This document shows positions 33,522-42,542 of a stretch of DNA of 64,000 nt, piece after piece (positions within the stretch are counted from its first letter, which is position 1; each line of letters begins with the position of its first letter). The DNA lies in the NCBI RefSeq assembly GCF_000799565.1, contig NZ_JUHB01000001.1, positions 62,001 through 126,000 on the forward strand, given 5' to 3'. Both the position numbers and the translations under genes were made by a program. The notes under the pieces are model-generated. The model saw nothing but the letters and a program-made list of their open reading frames with translations. It ran no database searches and was not told the origin of the DNA. Source of the DNA: Cellulophaga sp. Hel_I_12. GTDB lineage: Bacteria; Bacteroidota; Bacteroidia; Flavobacteriales; Flavobacteriaceae.

Positions 33522-35393
33522 TTAGTCTACTAATTCAAATTGAAGCCACACGGCAGCTTTTTCTCCTGGATTACCAATTCTGATAGGACCTTCGAGTACT
33601 AATTTGCTTAAGTTGGTTTGAATATTGGCTAATGGTAGGTTTCCAGTGCCGAAATTGTGAAATTTAACCGTTTTTGCAATGGTTGTATCAAAAAATGGCG
33701 TGCTTTCATTTAAAGTTTTTACACCTGAAAGTATTTCTAAAACCTCTTTAATATTAACCGAAATAGGAGTGTTATTGGCCAATACTTTATCTTTACCATT
33801 GGTATATTCTTTGAACCAAGTATATATTTTGAATTGGGCATTTTTATCCATAAACTCATCGTAAGTAATATCAAATACCAAGGAATTGTTTATAAATCGA
33901 TTCCGGTTTTTAGGTTCATTGCCTTCTCTAACATGAATTTGATGATCGGCGTCCCCAGAAATAAGCACATTGGGCATACCAGCAACTTGAACAGGCCCAT
34001 TGGCTCTCTCAGGAATTGTATTAATGTTTCTTGAACTGAATGTTTTAGTTTTTCCATTTGCTGAGTAGGTCACATACTGCTGAATTGCATAGTCATCCGG
34101 ATTACTACCGCCACCATCTCTGCCATTAATATTTTGAATATCTGTAAGTGTAACTTTTAATTTAAAGTTCTGCTTTGGAATACAAGTTCTTACAATTTGT
34201 TTTAATGTATTATCCAAACCAACACGTTCATTTTTTAAATTTTTAAGCTCATAACCAATGGGTAGTGCTAATTTGTGATCGAAGGGTCGGTCTTTTAGGT
34301 ACGAAATGATATCCGGAACACCATTTTTAATGGAGTTTTCTATAGATTGAATGGCACCGGCGCTACTTCCTCCATAATAAAAGGCTTGCATTTCTACTTC
34401 TGAACTGGATTTTAAAGAATTATAAGCAGCTTTAACTTCAGCAGAACCTATAACCCCATTAACTTTAGCACTTAAAGAAAGACCGAACTCTTCTATCGAT
34501 TTATTGGTTTTAAATACGATAACTCCTTTTCTACCGTAGTTTACTTTAGATAAATAAATGTAATCTTCTGTAGAAACATTAGGATCTACAAAAACTTTCG
34601 TTGGATCCATTCCATCAACTTCAATACTAAACATGTTTTGAGCAAATTCGATCATGTAATAGTTTGCTTCTTTTTCTGTTCCATAGTTTAATCCGACAGA
34701 TCCAGAAAACATTCCCATCCCAGAACTATACTTCCCGGTAAGTTTAAAACTCATTTCTTCTAAAGAATGTACCTCGTGATAGTAAAATGACATTTGAGCT
34801 GGAACTGGGCTACCATTTTGTGTAATCAAGTAATTTTCAGCAGTTGTAATTTGAGATTTTTTGCTAGGATTCATTACTTCAAATACAGGATTAGCTACCC
34901 TTAAATCGCTACTCAATGTAATGGGGTTCCTATCTTTTATTTCTTCGATAGTGTTCGATCCATCAATGAATGACATTGCCTTCATCATAATGCCCGGTTT
35001 TAACCAATCGGGCTTTGCATTCATAGAAAAAGCTTTAAAATCTAAGGCTTTAATTTCTACTGTGATGGCTTCTTTTGTGCATATGCTCTTAGAGTTATTG
35101 ATAACACTCCCTTTTTTAACTGTAGTTTTGTTGGTTTCAATAAAACTATTATTCACCAATGTCAATTCTCTCGCTCCTTCCTTATCATTTTCGGTACCTA
35201 CTTTTAATGTTTTAAAATATTCTTTTGCTTTTACTACGTTTAATTGAGGAATAGGTTTCTTGTTAATTTTTGTCATATCAACATTTTTTTCCTTCTGGAC
35301 TGTGATTGTTTTTGGAGGTCTTAATTGAGCTGATACAGTTAGGGTAACAAGGCATAATGATAGGCCTAACGCGTTTTGGATTATTTTTTTCAT
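33522..35393 (-). CDS. Cholesterol-dependent-cytolysin-like pore-forming protein
   Basis: 623 residues with a signal peptide (to about 22, TVSAQ). Residues 190-410 follow the thiol-activated cytolysin core: QMSFYYHEVHSLEEMSFKL, YIYLSKVNYGRKGVIVFKTN (YGR), FYYGGSSAGA (GG) and LALPIGYELKNLKNERV, in the same order as in perfringolysin-type toxins. The Trp-rich undecapeptide (ECTGLAWEWWR in the Gram-positive toxins) and its domain are not seen; the C-terminal 200 residues are a different beta-rich region. This fits the CDC-like proteins described from Bacteroidota such as Elizabethkingia, which act in pairs after proteolysis. Only one copy is visible here. Likely secreted to the cell surface or outside. 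Upstream neighbour by 24 bp is the propeller lipoprotein. Confidence 0.8.
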   Translation of the reverse strand: MKKIIQNALGLSLCLVTLTVSAQLRPPKTITVQKEKNVDMTKINKKPIPQLNVVKAKEYFKTLKVGTENDKEGARELTLVNNSFIETNKTTVKKGSVINNSKSICTKEAITVEIKALDFKAFSMNAKPDWLKPGIMMKAMSFIDGSNTIEEIKDRNPITLSSDLRVANPVFEVMNPSKKSQITTAENYLITQNGSPVPAQMSFYYHEVHSLEEMSFKLTGKYSSGMGMFSGSVGLNYGTEKEANYYMIEFAQNMFSIEVDGMDPTKVFVDPNVSTEDYIYLSKVNYGRKGVIVFKTNKSIEEFGLSLSAKVNGVIGSAEVKAAYNSLKSSSEVEMQAFYYGGSSAGAIQSIENSIKNGVPDIISYLKDRPFDHKLALPIGYELKNLKNERVGLDNTLKQIVRTCIPKQNFKLKVTLTDIQNINGRDGGGSNPDDYAIQQYVTYSANGKTKTFSSRNINTIPERANGPVQVAGMPNVLISGDADHQIHVREGNEPKNRNRFINNSLVFDITYDEFMDKNAQFKIYTWFKEYTNGKDKVLANNTPISVNIKEVLEILSGVKTLNESTPFFDTTIAKTVKFHNFGTGNLPLANIQTNLSKLVLEGPIRIGNPGEKAAVWLQFELVD

Positions 35394-35416
35394 GATTATT
35401 TATTTTTAAGTTATTA

Positions 35417-36445
35417 TTAATTGATAGTGACAAAAACACTGGTAACAATGGCGTTGTTTGTACCATCGGATAAATTAGTTGGCACCCCGTTTTTCCAGAT
35501 CATGGCTACATTCTTTGATCCATTGTATTCATAGCCACCCACATATACATCTGTGTCAGCAGCAAAAACGGACAGCCCTTTTGCTCTATTAACCCCATCC
35601 GTAAGGTCTGATCCTACACCGTTTTTCCATAACCGAGCTTTGGTTTTTTCTGTCCCGCGTATATATTCGCTTCCTGTAACATAAATGTCATCGCCTAAAA
35701 CAAAGATTGATACAGCGGTGGGTAAATAGGTGCTATTTAAATTTGACGGTTCTCCATTTTTCCAAACCTTGACCGTATATTCGTCAGGGGTATTTTCATT
35801 CCCAGTGACATATACATCATTATTAGTAACAAAAACTGATGCACCTTCTACATATTTTGCACTATTTCCAAATGAAGTTGCAATGCCGTTTTTCCAAAGT
35901 GTTGCAATTGGCGAATCATCAATTTCTTCATAGCCAACGGCATACACATCGTTGTTATGAACGAAAATTGAGTTCACATCACTAACATTATTCGATAAAA
36001 AAGTTGCTACACCATTTTTCCAAATTATAGCACTACCATTTTGTTCTTTACCTCCTGCATACACATCATTACCTGACACGAATATTGTAGTAACAAAAGT
36101 AGAATTAGTACCATCTGTTAAGGAAGTGGAAACGCCATTTTTCCAAATTTTAGCAACGTGTTTGGTACCATTATATTCAGAGCCACCGACATAAACATCA
36201 GTTCCTGAAACATACATGGATGAGGAGCTAACAGAAGTCGTATTTGTTAGATTTAGCGGAGTGGGGATATCATTCTTCCAAACATTGATAGTGAAATTTG
36301 CTCCATCGTATTCACTAACCAAAGCATATACATTGGTTTCCAATTCTGTCTGTATTTCTTCTTCCGCGGCTTCATTTGTCTTGTTGCAAGAAAAATTTAA
36401 TGCGAGTAGAAACAATAATGCAAGTATTTTTATTTGTGTTTTCAT
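35417..36445 (-). CDS. Lipoprotein with tandem 45-residue propeller-like repeats
   Basis: 342 residues; lipobox NFSCNK with Cys20. The body consists of about seven repeats of the form IFVSGNDVYVGG - YEYNGSK - AKIWKNG - TNLTDGTN, each ending in a short strand. Such repeats usually close into a beta-propeller. The repeat units are similar enough to suggest recent expansion. It is probably surface-exposed and involved in protein or glycan binding. In the locus it lies 24 bp upstream of the cytolysin-like gene, so a role in binding or positioning that protein is conceivable. Confidence 0.75.
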   Translation of the reverse strand: MKTQIKILALLFLLALNFSCNKTNEAAEEEIQTELETNVYALVSEYDGANFTINVWKNDIPTPLNLTNTTSVSSSSMYVSGTDVYVGGSEYNGTKHVAKIWKNGVSTSLTDGTNSTFVTTIFVSGNDVYAGGKEQNGSAIIWKNGVATFLSNNVSDVNSIFVHNNDVYAVGYEEIDDSPIATLWKNGIATSFGNSAKYVEGASVFVTNNDVYVTGNENTPDEYTVKVWKNGEPSNLNSTYLPTAVSIFVLGDDIYVTGSEYIRGTEKTKARLWKNGVGSDLTDGVNRAKGLSVFAADTDVYVGGYEYNGSKNVAMIWKNGVPTNLSDGTNNAIVTSVFVTIN

Positions 36446-36465
36446 TTGTTGATAGTTATTTGTTT

Positions 36466-36810
36466 TTAAATATTTTTAAACCAGATTTTATATTTTTCTC
36501 CTAAAAAAGGTACTGGACTTTCTTTTCCATTAATGGCATTCATAAGTCCCATAACCCACATATAGAGCAGTACAAAAATCCCTAAGATGTTTATGATCCA
36601 GCCCAATATGGGAATCATCCCAATGATGCCTAATGCTAAGCCCGTAAGTGCTAAGCCCAAAGATTGTTTGATGTGATAAGCAGCAAAGGCATCTTTTTTA
36701 TCATTGTTCATCACAAAGGCGATGATCAATCCTATGAAAGTCATATAGGCTATCGTGGCTATGTTTTTACCATCATGAGCAACGGTAATTTTGTTTTCTG
36801 TTGTGTCCAT
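36466..36810 (-). CDS. DUF4870 family membrane protein
   Basis: 114 residues. TIAYMTFIGLIIAFVMNNDK, FAAYHIKQSLGLALTGLALG and IPILGWIINILGIFVLLYMW give three or four membrane helices with the conserved HIKQS-like motif of DUF4870 (Tic20-like). Ends GEKYKIWFKN, common in this family in Flavobacteriaceae. Function unknown. Very tight spacing (1 bp) with the upstream DUF4412 gene. Confidence 0.85.
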   Translation of the reverse strand: MDTTENKITVAHDGKNIATIAYMTFIGLIIAFVMNNDKKDAFAAYHIKQSLGLALTGLALGIIGMIPILGWIINILGIFVLLYMWVMGLMNAINGKESPVPFLGEKYKIWFKNI

Positions 36811-36811
36811 G

Positions 36812-37636
36812 TTAATTGGTTTTAGGGTTCATGGTGTTATAGTCTGATTTGTATATTGTTTTTTGTACTTCTTCAAGACCAATACATTCCATTGTTGCAC
36901 TCATTTTATCCTTTTTTAAATCGGTCATTTGCATTTCGAGCATCAAGACGTAGTCGTCTGCACCAAAATAATTTTCTAATCCCGCGGGTATATTTTTATT
37001 CTTTTTCTTGTAGATATCATTGAAACTTACGGGAGCATCTGCAGTAAAATACATACTGATTTCATACCGGTCATTGGTAGCTTTTACTCCTGTACAAGCA
37101 TATCCCATAATTTCTTTGTCCGGTAGAGATTCATATCCGAAGGCTGCAGACTCATCTTCTAATTCTTCTAAATCCAGATCGTCAGGCATGCTATTCGCCA
37201 TCAATACTGAGTTTTTATCAGATGCCATATACATCACTGTAATTTTGCGACCGTTGTCCATTACGGTAAACATACTTTCCATCAATGGCGTAGTAAAGCC
37301 AAAATAGGGTTGTCCTGGTTGTAAAAAGTAGTCTAAAACCATATCTCCTTCTTTGGTTTTCATGTTTAAGGAGTATTTCCAGCTAAACTCATAGGAGTCT
37401 GGAACAAGGTTGGGATCAACTTTTCCTTTTCCCATGGCAAAAGGGTTAAGTTCAAAAGCCTTATCCAATGATGTAGATGCTTTTTCGGCAACCTTATCTG
37501 ATGTCTTTTCCAAAACAACATGTTCTGTCTTTTCTTTAATGCGGTCTTTTAATTTTTTTAAAAATTGTGCTTCAATTTTTTGTACGTTTCCTACTAATGA
37601 AAGTAAGAAAACTAGTGCGATTGCTATTTTTTTCAT
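36812..37636 (-). CDS. Exported DUF4412-like protein
   Basis: 274 residues with a signal peptide ending KIEAQF (about 24). A basic amphipathic stretch (LKKLKDRIKEKTEHVVLEK) is followed by a beta-rich domain: YEFSWKYSLNMKTKEGDMVL, MYMASDKNSVLM, DKEIMGYACTGVKA and YEISMYFTADAPVS. The IMGYACTGVKA block fits DUF4412, exported proteins of unknown role. First gene of the minus-strand locus; the promoter should lie in 37637-37747, shared with the divergent sigma-factor gene. Confidence 0.72.
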   Translation of the reverse strand: MKKIAIALVFLLSLVGNVQKIEAQFLKKLKDRIKEKTEHVVLEKTSDKVAEKASTSLDKAFELNPFAMGKGKVDPNLVPDSYEFSWKYSLNMKTKEGDMVLDYFLQPGQPYFGFTTPLMESMFTVMDNGRKITVMYMASDKNSVLMANSMPDDLDLEELEDESAAFGYESLPDKEIMGYACTGVKATNDRYEISMYFTADAPVSFNDIYKKKNKNIPAGLENYFGADDYVLMLEMQMTDLKKDKMSATMECIGLEEVQKTIYKSDYNTMNPKTN

Positions 37637-37747
37637 GATTATTATGTTTTTCGTTTATCTTTAGTCATGCTAAAAATTGCATTGTTAACATTTTCTTTTG
37701 AAAAAAATAATTTGTTTTAAATCCAACCAAATTTTTAGAATTCTGAA

Positions 37748-38293
37748 ATGGAAGAAAACCACATTAAAACCTTAATACATAGTCACCCTATTGAAATTGC
37801 TAAGCTTTATAACAGCCATAGAAATTCTTTTTTGAATTTTGGAAAAAAGTATGGTTTGTCTTATGATGATCTTTGTGATATTTATCAAGAAGCTTTTATT
37901 GCACTTCGTAAACATGCGCTCAATGGAAAACTTGACACCGTAAACAGTTCGCTAAAAACCTATCTTTTTGGGATTGGAAAATTTATGATTTTTGATGTTT
38001 TAAAAGAAAAGAAGAAAACTACCGAGTACGAACCCTACAAGCTGGGTATTCATGATACTATTGCTATAGTGGACACAGAGATTTTAACCGAAGAATTAAG
38101 CTACGAACAAGGTTTATTGCAAACCTATTTTAAAAAATTAGGAAAAAAGTGTCAAGAAATGTTAACCTTATTCTATTCCCGAGGACTAAGTATAGATGAT
38201 ATTGTTGCCCATACTGATTATACCGACGGTAGTGTGGTGAGAAGTCAAAAATCAAGGTGTTTAAAAACCCTCAAAGAAATGATCAAAGCATAA
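37748..38293 (+). CDS. ECF-type RNA polymerase sigma factor
   Basis: 181 residues. Sigma region 2 reads YDDLCDIYQEAFIALRKHA and region 4 GLSIDDIVAHTDYTDGSVVRSQKSRCL, with a spacer of the ECF size. The region 4 form with DYTDGSVV is typical of the Bacteroidota ECF group linked to TPR-type anti-sigma proteins. Divergent from the DUF4412 gene by 111 bp and followed by the anti-sigma/TPR gene after 4 bp. It may control the neighbouring CHAT gene or the secreted locus; no shared promoter motif could be proved. Confidence 0.85.
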   Translation: MEENHIKTLIHSHPIEIAKLYNSHRNSFLNFGKKYGLSYDDLCDIYQEAFIALRKHALNGKLDTVNSSLKTYLFGIGKFMIFDVLKEKKKTTEYEPYKLGIHDTIAIVDTEILTEELSYEQGLLQTYFKKLGKKCQEMLTLFYSRGLSIDDIVAHTDYTDGSVVRSQKSRCLKTLKEMIKA

Positions 38294-38297
38294 CCTT

Positions 38298-39026
38298 ATG
38301 ACAATAAAAGAAAAGCTTATTGAAAACTATATTCTGGATACACTTACCCCCCAAGAAAAGTTAGCGGTTGATGAGTTGTTAAAAAATGATGTAGATTTTG
38401 AGCGCGAACTTAATTTTCATATTAATTTAAAAAAAGTAGCTCAAAAAAATGATGAAGCTGATTTTAGAAATTTAATCGCAGAAATTGAAACTAAGGCTAA
38501 AACTCAAAATACTTTTGCAAGACCTTCTTATGTAAAATGGCTAGCAGCAGCTAGTATTGTTTTACTATTAGGATTGAGCTACTTTTTAACAACAAACAAG
38601 CAAGCAAGCACCAACGAACTTTTTACCAGTTATTTTGAACCGTATAGAAATGTAGTACAACCTCTAGAGCGAAGCGGAGCCCAACAAGATCAAAAATCAT
38701 TGGCCTTTTATGCTTATGAGATGGGTGAGTACCAAAAAGCTGAAGTATTGTTTTCAGATTTATACGGGAGTTCTAAAGAGCCTTATTATTTGTTTTATAA
38801 AGCAAATGCGCTCCTTAAATTAGAAAGGGCAAATGAGGCTGTTCCTCTCTTGTTAGAACATTTGAAAACTAAAGATACCTTAACAGAAAAAACAAACTGG
38901 TATTTGGCTTTGGCCTATTTAAAATTAGAAGATAAAAAGAATGCTAAAATAGTACTCGAAAAGGTTATTGAAGAGGGAAAGTATAAAACCTCAGAAGCGC
39001 AAAAACTACTATCGGCGTTTAAGTAA
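38298..39026 (+). CDS. Putative anti-sigma factor with membrane helix and TPR domain
   Basis: 242 residues. The cytoplasmic N-terminus (ENYILDTLTPQEKLAVDELL) is the anti-sigma-like helical segment, followed by one membrane helix (WLAAASIVLLLGLSYFL, about 76-92). The periplasmic part has TPR motifs (YEMGEYQKAEVLFSDLYG, YYLFYKANALLKLERANEA, WYLALAYLKLEDKKNAKIVL). It probably senses envelope state and releases the sigma factor. Its last 18 bp overlap the 3' end of the convergent CHAT gene, an unusual tail-to-tail arrangement. Confidence 0.78.
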   Translation: MTIKEKLIENYILDTLTPQEKLAVDELLKNDVDFERELNFHINLKKVAQKNDEADFRNLIAEIETKAKTQNTFARPSYVKWLAAASIVLLLGLSYFLTTNKQASTNELFTSYFEPYRNVVQPLERSGAQQDQKSLAFYAYEMGEYQKAEVLFSDLYGSSKEPYYLFYKANALLKLERANEAVPLLLEHLKTKDTLTEKTNWYLALAYLKLEDKKNAKIVLEKVIEEGKYKTSEAQKLLSAFK

Positions 39027-41861
39027 CTTTTTTGAAACTAGCCAGATGAGTGTTAAACCAATGAATGCACAAATTGCCCATAAAAAATAATTAGTGGTGT
39101 GGAGTGGCAAGCTGTTTCCTGTAATCACAATTCCTGACCAATAATAAGGGTGTCTTAAAAAAGCATCATCATTGGCTTCAAGATAGCTCAATTTTGCTTG
39201 CCGTAAAGCCTCTTTTTTACTTAAACCTTTGCTAAGGTTTTTGTAGAAAAAGTCCATAATTTCGGAGGTACTTTGATCGTTGATTTTCCATAAGGTGGTT
39301 ACAATAGCTGGTACACCCGCGTAATTAAACCCTCTGGCTAAACTTAACATGCCTTCTCCTTTTTGTAATTTTCCGAATCCCGTTTGGCATGCACTTAAGG
39401 TAACTAAATCGGCATCGATAGTGTAGTTGTACAAATCTTTTACATAAAGCAGATTAGAAATACTATCGGTATTTTCAAACGCTAAATACGAATAATCAGG
39501 GAATTCATCGTTCGCAGAGGCATGGGTGGCAAAATGAATTAAATTGTAGGTATCCACATATTTTTTAAAATTGGGTATACTCGCTTTATTCCCTTCATAT
39601 ATGGCAGTCTTAAAATAGTTTGAAATGTTTTGTGCTTCTTGCGCATTGTATAGTAAAGGTTCCATATCAAACCTTTCTTGACTGGCTTTATTTTTAAGAG
39701 ATGCCCCACCAAAGTTAGGTGCAAAAACCAATAAATTATTTTTCTTTTTTAATAAGGTTTTATGCTGTTCCTGTAACAAGGTGGCAGAACTTGCATAACT
39801 AATGCTATAGGTGGCTAATACATACGATTTTTCGTTCTCTGCCTTAGTTTGCAAAACATCAAAAGGAATATAGTTGAGTACATCATCAGCAAGAATGGTA
39901 ATGTCTGTCGCGGTATTATTTTTTAAGGCAGGAGCTACTATGGCCATATAAATTAAATGGCTGTTTTTTGTAAAGGCATTCCGATCCTCTAGGGTCGCTT
40001 TTGAAAGCTGCCGATAAAAATCGATGATGCTGTTTTTAAGGGATTCGGTAAAAGGAAGTTGATAAAATTCTGCTTTATTTTTAGTAATGCTAATCAAAAA
40101 AAGTGAATTTTCGGCCACTAAATAACTAAAAATAGCTTGATTTGAGTTTAATTCTTTTTGTACGTCAGCCATCGAAATCACACTCGCTTTATACTTTAAA
40201 TCATAATATTTTGGGTAATCGTTTTCGAGTGTTGCAAGGTAGTCGTAGTACTTTTTTTTAGTCATAAATAAAGAATCTACTACTGCGGATTTAGCATTTT
40301 GCTTAGCGTTAAAAATTTCTTCATCAAACTGTGAAATCTTAGCTCTATAAAGTTGTTCTTTACGGATGGTCTTTTCCGGAATGTTTCCAAATTTACTAGC
40401 TTCGGCGTTTCTTTGCGCTTCAAGTAGTGCAATGCTTTTACTTTTTTCCATAAAATAAAACGCATCATTCACATATATTTTGTCCTGGGTTTTTTCATAC
40501 AATTCGTACGCAATTTTGACCATTTTTTGAATGGTAGGGTAGGTTTCTTTAACGAGAAATTCTTTGTCTAACTTACTTTCAAATTCTGGCCGTAGCACAT
40601 CTAAAGTATGTATGATGGCTTTAGAGGTTTTATGGGCTATTTTTAAATATTTAATATCCTTAGATTGGCCATAGGCTTCGTATAGGGCATTTAATTTTTC
40701 TTTTAAAATTTTCGTCAAGCTAAGTTTGGAGAGTACTTTTTCAGGATTTGGGTTTGCATTATAATCTAAAGCATCAAAGTCTTTTTCTAATTGGGCTAAT
40801 GCCAATTGAATATTTTTTAAACCTCTAGAGGTGCTTTTTTGCAGCATATACACACTCCCTAATCGCGCATATACTTCGGCAATATCTTGATGTTTTTGAT
40901 GCTCACGGTAGGCACTTGTGTTTTGTAATCCCTCGTTATAATAGTCAATTGCTTTAGCATATTCTTTTAAACCAACGTAGGCGTCGCCATAAATGAGATC
41001 AACCTCAATGGAAAAAGGATTGGCTTTATCATAGAAAGGTGAATTTTTTTGTAAGGTGGTTATGGCCATTTGAAATTTACCTTGTTTAATGAAATTCTTG
41101 GCTAAAAACAAGTTGGTAGATAGTAATCTGTTTTTAAAGCTAGGGTCTTTTGCCTTTGTTTCGTAGTAGGTTGAAGCTTCCGCCAATATTATATTTGCGG
41201 CTAAAAAATCTTTTTTATCTTCAAAAACTTGTGATAATAATTTTTGAGTACTATACATAGACGTTTCCCAATCAGCAATACTATCTTTGTTTTCGATAAC
41301 TAAATCAGAGCCTTTTTTTAAATGATATTCGGCCAATTCATACTTTCCGGTGTGTTTATAAATCACTCCTAAAAAGCTATATAAACTACTGAGGGTTGCT
41401 AAATTATCGCTGGTACGTTCTTGTTCAGGAATTTTAGATAATTTAATAAATAGTTCTTGAAAATATTTTTTTGAGCTGTAGTAGTCTTTTATTTTATAAT
41501 GATAATTGCCTTTATCGAAAAGTAAATAATCTTTATAGTAACTAAGATTTTCAAGACTTTCAAATCGCTTGTCGTGTTTTAGAAGACTATCTTCTGCATG
41601 TAGATTTTTTTGATAGTTCTTTAAATCGTAGTAGTGTCCATTGGCGTTCATTAAATAGAGATATCCACTAAGCATATACTCCAATTCATTTTGTTTATTT
41701 GCTAGCGCAATGGTTTTTTTGTAATAATGGTAGGCACTATCTTTATTCGTGTAATGATAATAAAAGGCATTGTTGTATGCCTGCTCTAATTCGGGAGTTT
41801 GTGAATAGGCATTTAGAATACAAAAAATACAAGATATAAGAAACCTAAATTTATTTGTCAT
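39009..41861 (-). CDS. TPR-CHAT caspase-like membrane protein
   Basis: 950 residues. Signal peptide 1-21, TPR repeats about 25-450, a linker with coiled-coil character, then a CHAT domain (about 640-890) with the catalytic pair His in LIHFATHASAND (about 778) and Cys in LVTLSACQTGFG (about 825). GEGMLSLARGFNYAGVPAI and PYYWSGIVITG are the usual following blocks. A C-terminal membrane helix (FLWAICAFIGLTLIWLV) ends in basic KKLLKRR, so the protease domain is probably periplasmic and anchored. CHAT proteases cleave partner proteins in several known systems, but the partner here is unknown. Confidence 0.87.
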   Translation of the reverse strand: MTNKFRFLISCIFCILNAYSQTPELEQAYNNAFYYHYTNKDSAYHYYKKTIALANKQNELEYMLSGYLYLMNANGHYYDLKNYQKNLHAEDSLLKHDKRFESLENLSYYKDYLLFDKGNYHYKIKDYYSSKKYFQELFIKLSKIPEQERTSDNLATLSSLYSFLGVIYKHTGKYELAEYHLKKGSDLVIENKDSIADWETSMYSTQKLLSQVFEDKKDFLAANIILAEASTYYETKAKDPSFKNRLLSTNLFLAKNFIKQGKFQMAITTLQKNSPFYDKANPFSIEVDLIYGDAYVGLKEYAKAIDYYNEGLQNTSAYREHQKHQDIAEVYARLGSVYMLQKSTSRGLKNIQLALAQLEKDFDALDYNANPNPEKVLSKLSLTKILKEKLNALYEAYGQSKDIKYLKIAHKTSKAIIHTLDVLRPEFESKLDKEFLVKETYPTIQKMVKIAYELYEKTQDKIYVNDAFYFMEKSKSIALLEAQRNAEASKFGNIPEKTIRKEQLYRAKISQFDEEIFNAKQNAKSAVVDSLFMTKKKYYDYLATLENDYPKYYDLKYKASVISMADVQKELNSNQAIFSYLVAENSLFLISITKNKAEFYQLPFTESLKNSIIDFYRQLSKATLEDRNAFTKNSHLIYMAIVAPALKNNTATDITILADDVLNYIPFDVLQTKAENEKSYVLATYSISYASSATLLQEQHKTLLKKKNNLLVFAPNFGGASLKNKASQERFDMEPLLYNAQEAQNISNYFKTAIYEGNKASIPNFKKYVDTYNLIHFATHASANDEFPDYSYLAFENTDSISNLLYVKDLYNYTIDADLVTLSACQTGFGKLQKGEGMLSLARGFNYAGVPAIVTTLWKINDQSTSEIMDFFYKNLSKGLSKKEALRQAKLSYLEANDDAFLRHPYYWSGIVITGNSLPLHTTNYFLWAICAFIGLTLIWLVSKKLLKRR

Positions 41862-41866
41862 AATAA

Positions 41867-41890
41867 AAGCTCTCCTTTTACGGAGAGCTT
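41867..41890. terminator. Hairpin between lipoprotein gene and CHAT gene
   Basis: AAGCTCTCC (41867-41875) pairs with GGAGAGCTT (41882-41890) across a six-base loop. It lies just inside the 5' leader of the CHAT gene, 5 bp from its ATG. It may act as a terminator or attenuator after the upstream lipoprotein gene, or mask the CHAT start site. Confidence 0.5.
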
Positions 41891-41912
41891 ACTAGTATTG
41901 ATTTTTGGTTAT

Positions 41913-42542
41913 TTATTGACTTATCACTGGTGTTGGAATGGTTATTTCACCAAGCTCTTTGGTTTTAAAAGTAGTAAACATGACCCCTTCGCCTCTAAAT
42001 TCAGATTTTATAACTATTGAGGCTTGCCCAAAAGAGTCTTCTATGGGCTGGTACTCCATCTTAATCAGTTCATTTTCCTGATTTTTTATAATTACATTGA
42101 TTACGATTAAATCATTGCCTAATAAAACTACAGTTTTAGGACTTATTTTTTGTTCAGGATCACAATTATTTTCATCTGAAAAACAAGGTTGTGGTGGTGG
42201 CAAGGGTTTTAAACCTTTTGGTGGTTTCAATGACATTAAGTATTTATTGAATCTTGTAAGATTTTCAATTTGTTTCTGAATACTTTCAATCTGTTCTAAG
42301 ACTTTAGAATTACCTTTTTCTTGTTCTGCGACAAGGTTGGTTTTCAGTGTTTCTAAGCGCCTAATTTCTGCTTCTGTACTAGAATAATACATTTGTAGGC
42401 CGTAAAGAGGTTCATCAACTTCTTCTTTTAGCGCTTGTGCATTTACTGAAGTTAGCTCTTCTTCTGAGGTTTGTTCTGCGTTGCTACACGACCATAGCGT
42501 GGCAAGGCTAAGGAATAGGGTTACTAGTGTCATTTTTTTCAT
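41913..42542 (-). CDS. Lipoprotein upstream of the CHAT gene
   Basis: 209 residues; signal peptide ending LWSCSN (Cys19). Residues about 50-105 form a coiled coil (STEAEIRRLETLKTNLVAEQ, VLEQIESIQKQIENLTRFN), followed by a Pro-rich linker (PPKGLKPLPPPQP) and a C-terminal beta domain (KTVVLLGNDLIVINVIIK). It is encoded 51 bp before the CHAT protein and could be its substrate, regulator or anchor; this is inferred from position alone. Confidence 0.65.
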   Translation of the reverse strand: MKKMTLVTLFLSLATLWSCSNAEQTSEEELTSVNAQALKEEVDEPLYGLQMYYSSTEAEIRRLETLKTNLVAEQEKGNSKVLEQIESIQKQIENLTRFNKYLMSLKPPKGLKPLPPPQPCFSDENNCDPEQKISPKTVVLLGNDLIVINVIIKNQENELIKMEYQPIEDSFGQASIVIKSEFRGEGVMFTTFKTKELGEITIPTPVISQ

